Part shown: positions 6,974 to 7,197 of the stretch, in pieces
Numbering within the stretch: position 1 is the stretch's first letter
How the letters are laid out: each line of letters begins with the position of its first letter
Assembly: GCA_028287665.1 (NCBI GenBank)
Contig: JAQBPF010000129.1
Coordinates: 1 to 7,197 of the forward strand
Reading direction: 5' to 3'
Source of the DNA: Deinococcus sp.
GTDB lineage: Bacteria > Deinococcota > Deinococci > Deinococcales > Deinococcaceae
Length of the DNA: 7,197 nucleotides
The notes under the pieces: model-generated
Databases searched by the model: none
Seen by the model: the letters and a program-made list of their open reading frames with translations, nothing else
What the model was told of the DNA's origin: nothing
Program-made: the position numbers and the translations under genes

Positions 6974-7197
6974 ATGACCCAAGCACAAATCACTCCCAGC
7001 ACTCCCGCGACCGCTGCGGCAATGATGACCCTCAAGGTCAAGGTGCTGCGGTTTGACCCCGAAAAAGACAAGAAGGCCCACTGGGTGACCTATGAAGTGG
7101 AGGCCCAGGCTGGAGACCGCGTGCTGGACGTCATCAACCACGTCAAGTGGTACATGGATCCCAGCCTGACCTTCCGGCGCTCCTGTGCCCACGGCAT
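6974..7197 (+). CDS. sdhB: Succinate dehydrogenase iron-sulfur subunit SdhB, 5' part only
   Basis: The first 74 codons are visible and the gene runs off the right edge. After an N-terminal extension of about 19 residues rich in Thr, Ala and Pro, the protein shows the ferredoxin-like start of SdhB: LKVKVLRFDPEKDKKAHW (20-37), then VLDVINHVKWYMDPSLTFRR (50-69). The window stops at SCAHG, whose Cys71 is the first ligand of the [2Fe-2S] cluster. The two other clusters, [4Fe-4S] and [3Fe-4S], would be in the missing part. SdhB carries electrons from the SdhA flavin to quinone at the SdhCD interface. AAAGGA at 6963-6968, five bases before the ATG, favours this start; Met17 or Met18 would give a protein closer to the usual N-terminus but lack such a site. 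Confidence 0.95.
   Translation, partial: MTQAQITPSTPATAAAMMTLKVKVLRFDPEKDKKAHWVTYEVEAQAGDRVLDVINHVKWYMDPSLTFRRSCAHG

Overview
The window looks like chromosomal DNA from a Deinococcus or close relative. It is GC-rich, and the complex II genes are in the order sdhC-sdhD-sdhA-sdhB. Several genes have no Shine-Dalgarno sequence but carry a TANNNT -10 hexamer 8 to 10 bases before the ATG, the leaderless promoter layout known from Deinococcus. The assignment rests on these traits and on the general look of the proteins, not on a database match.

Left part (1-2317): the 5' end of a 3-oxoacid CoA-transferase subunit A gene runs off the left edge on the minus strand. It is divergent from an MFS transporter gene on the plus strand, and both have apparent leaderless promoters in the 133-bp gap. 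A pyridoxamine-phosphate-oxidase-fold general stress protein gene follows, preceded by three 11-bp direct repeats and closed by a good intrinsic terminator.

Middle (2318-4350): an EamA/DMT-family permease is preceded by a possible 41-codon leader ORF that overlaps its start as ATGA. It converges on a small minus-strand gene for a Pro/Ala-rich protein of unknown function. A 414-bp non-coding stretch follows, with a 15-bp tandem repeat, an extended -10 promoter candidate and a nested inverted repeat just ahead of sdhC.

Right part (4351-7197): sdhC, sdhD, sdhA and the first 74 codons of sdhB encode succinate dehydrogenase (complex II), which links the TCA cycle to the respiratory quinone pool. 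sdhC and sdhD overlap by one base. sdhA and sdhB are separated by an 87-bp gap that can fold into a long hairpin ending next to the sdhB ribosome-binding site.

The genes are ordinary core and accessory metabolism. I see no phage, IS element, CRISPR array, tRNA or rRNA, and no evidence of a novel multi-gene system. The more interesting signals are in the non-coding DNA: the 11-bp phased repeats, the sdh leader structure, the sdhA-sdhB spacer and the leader ORF of the permease.
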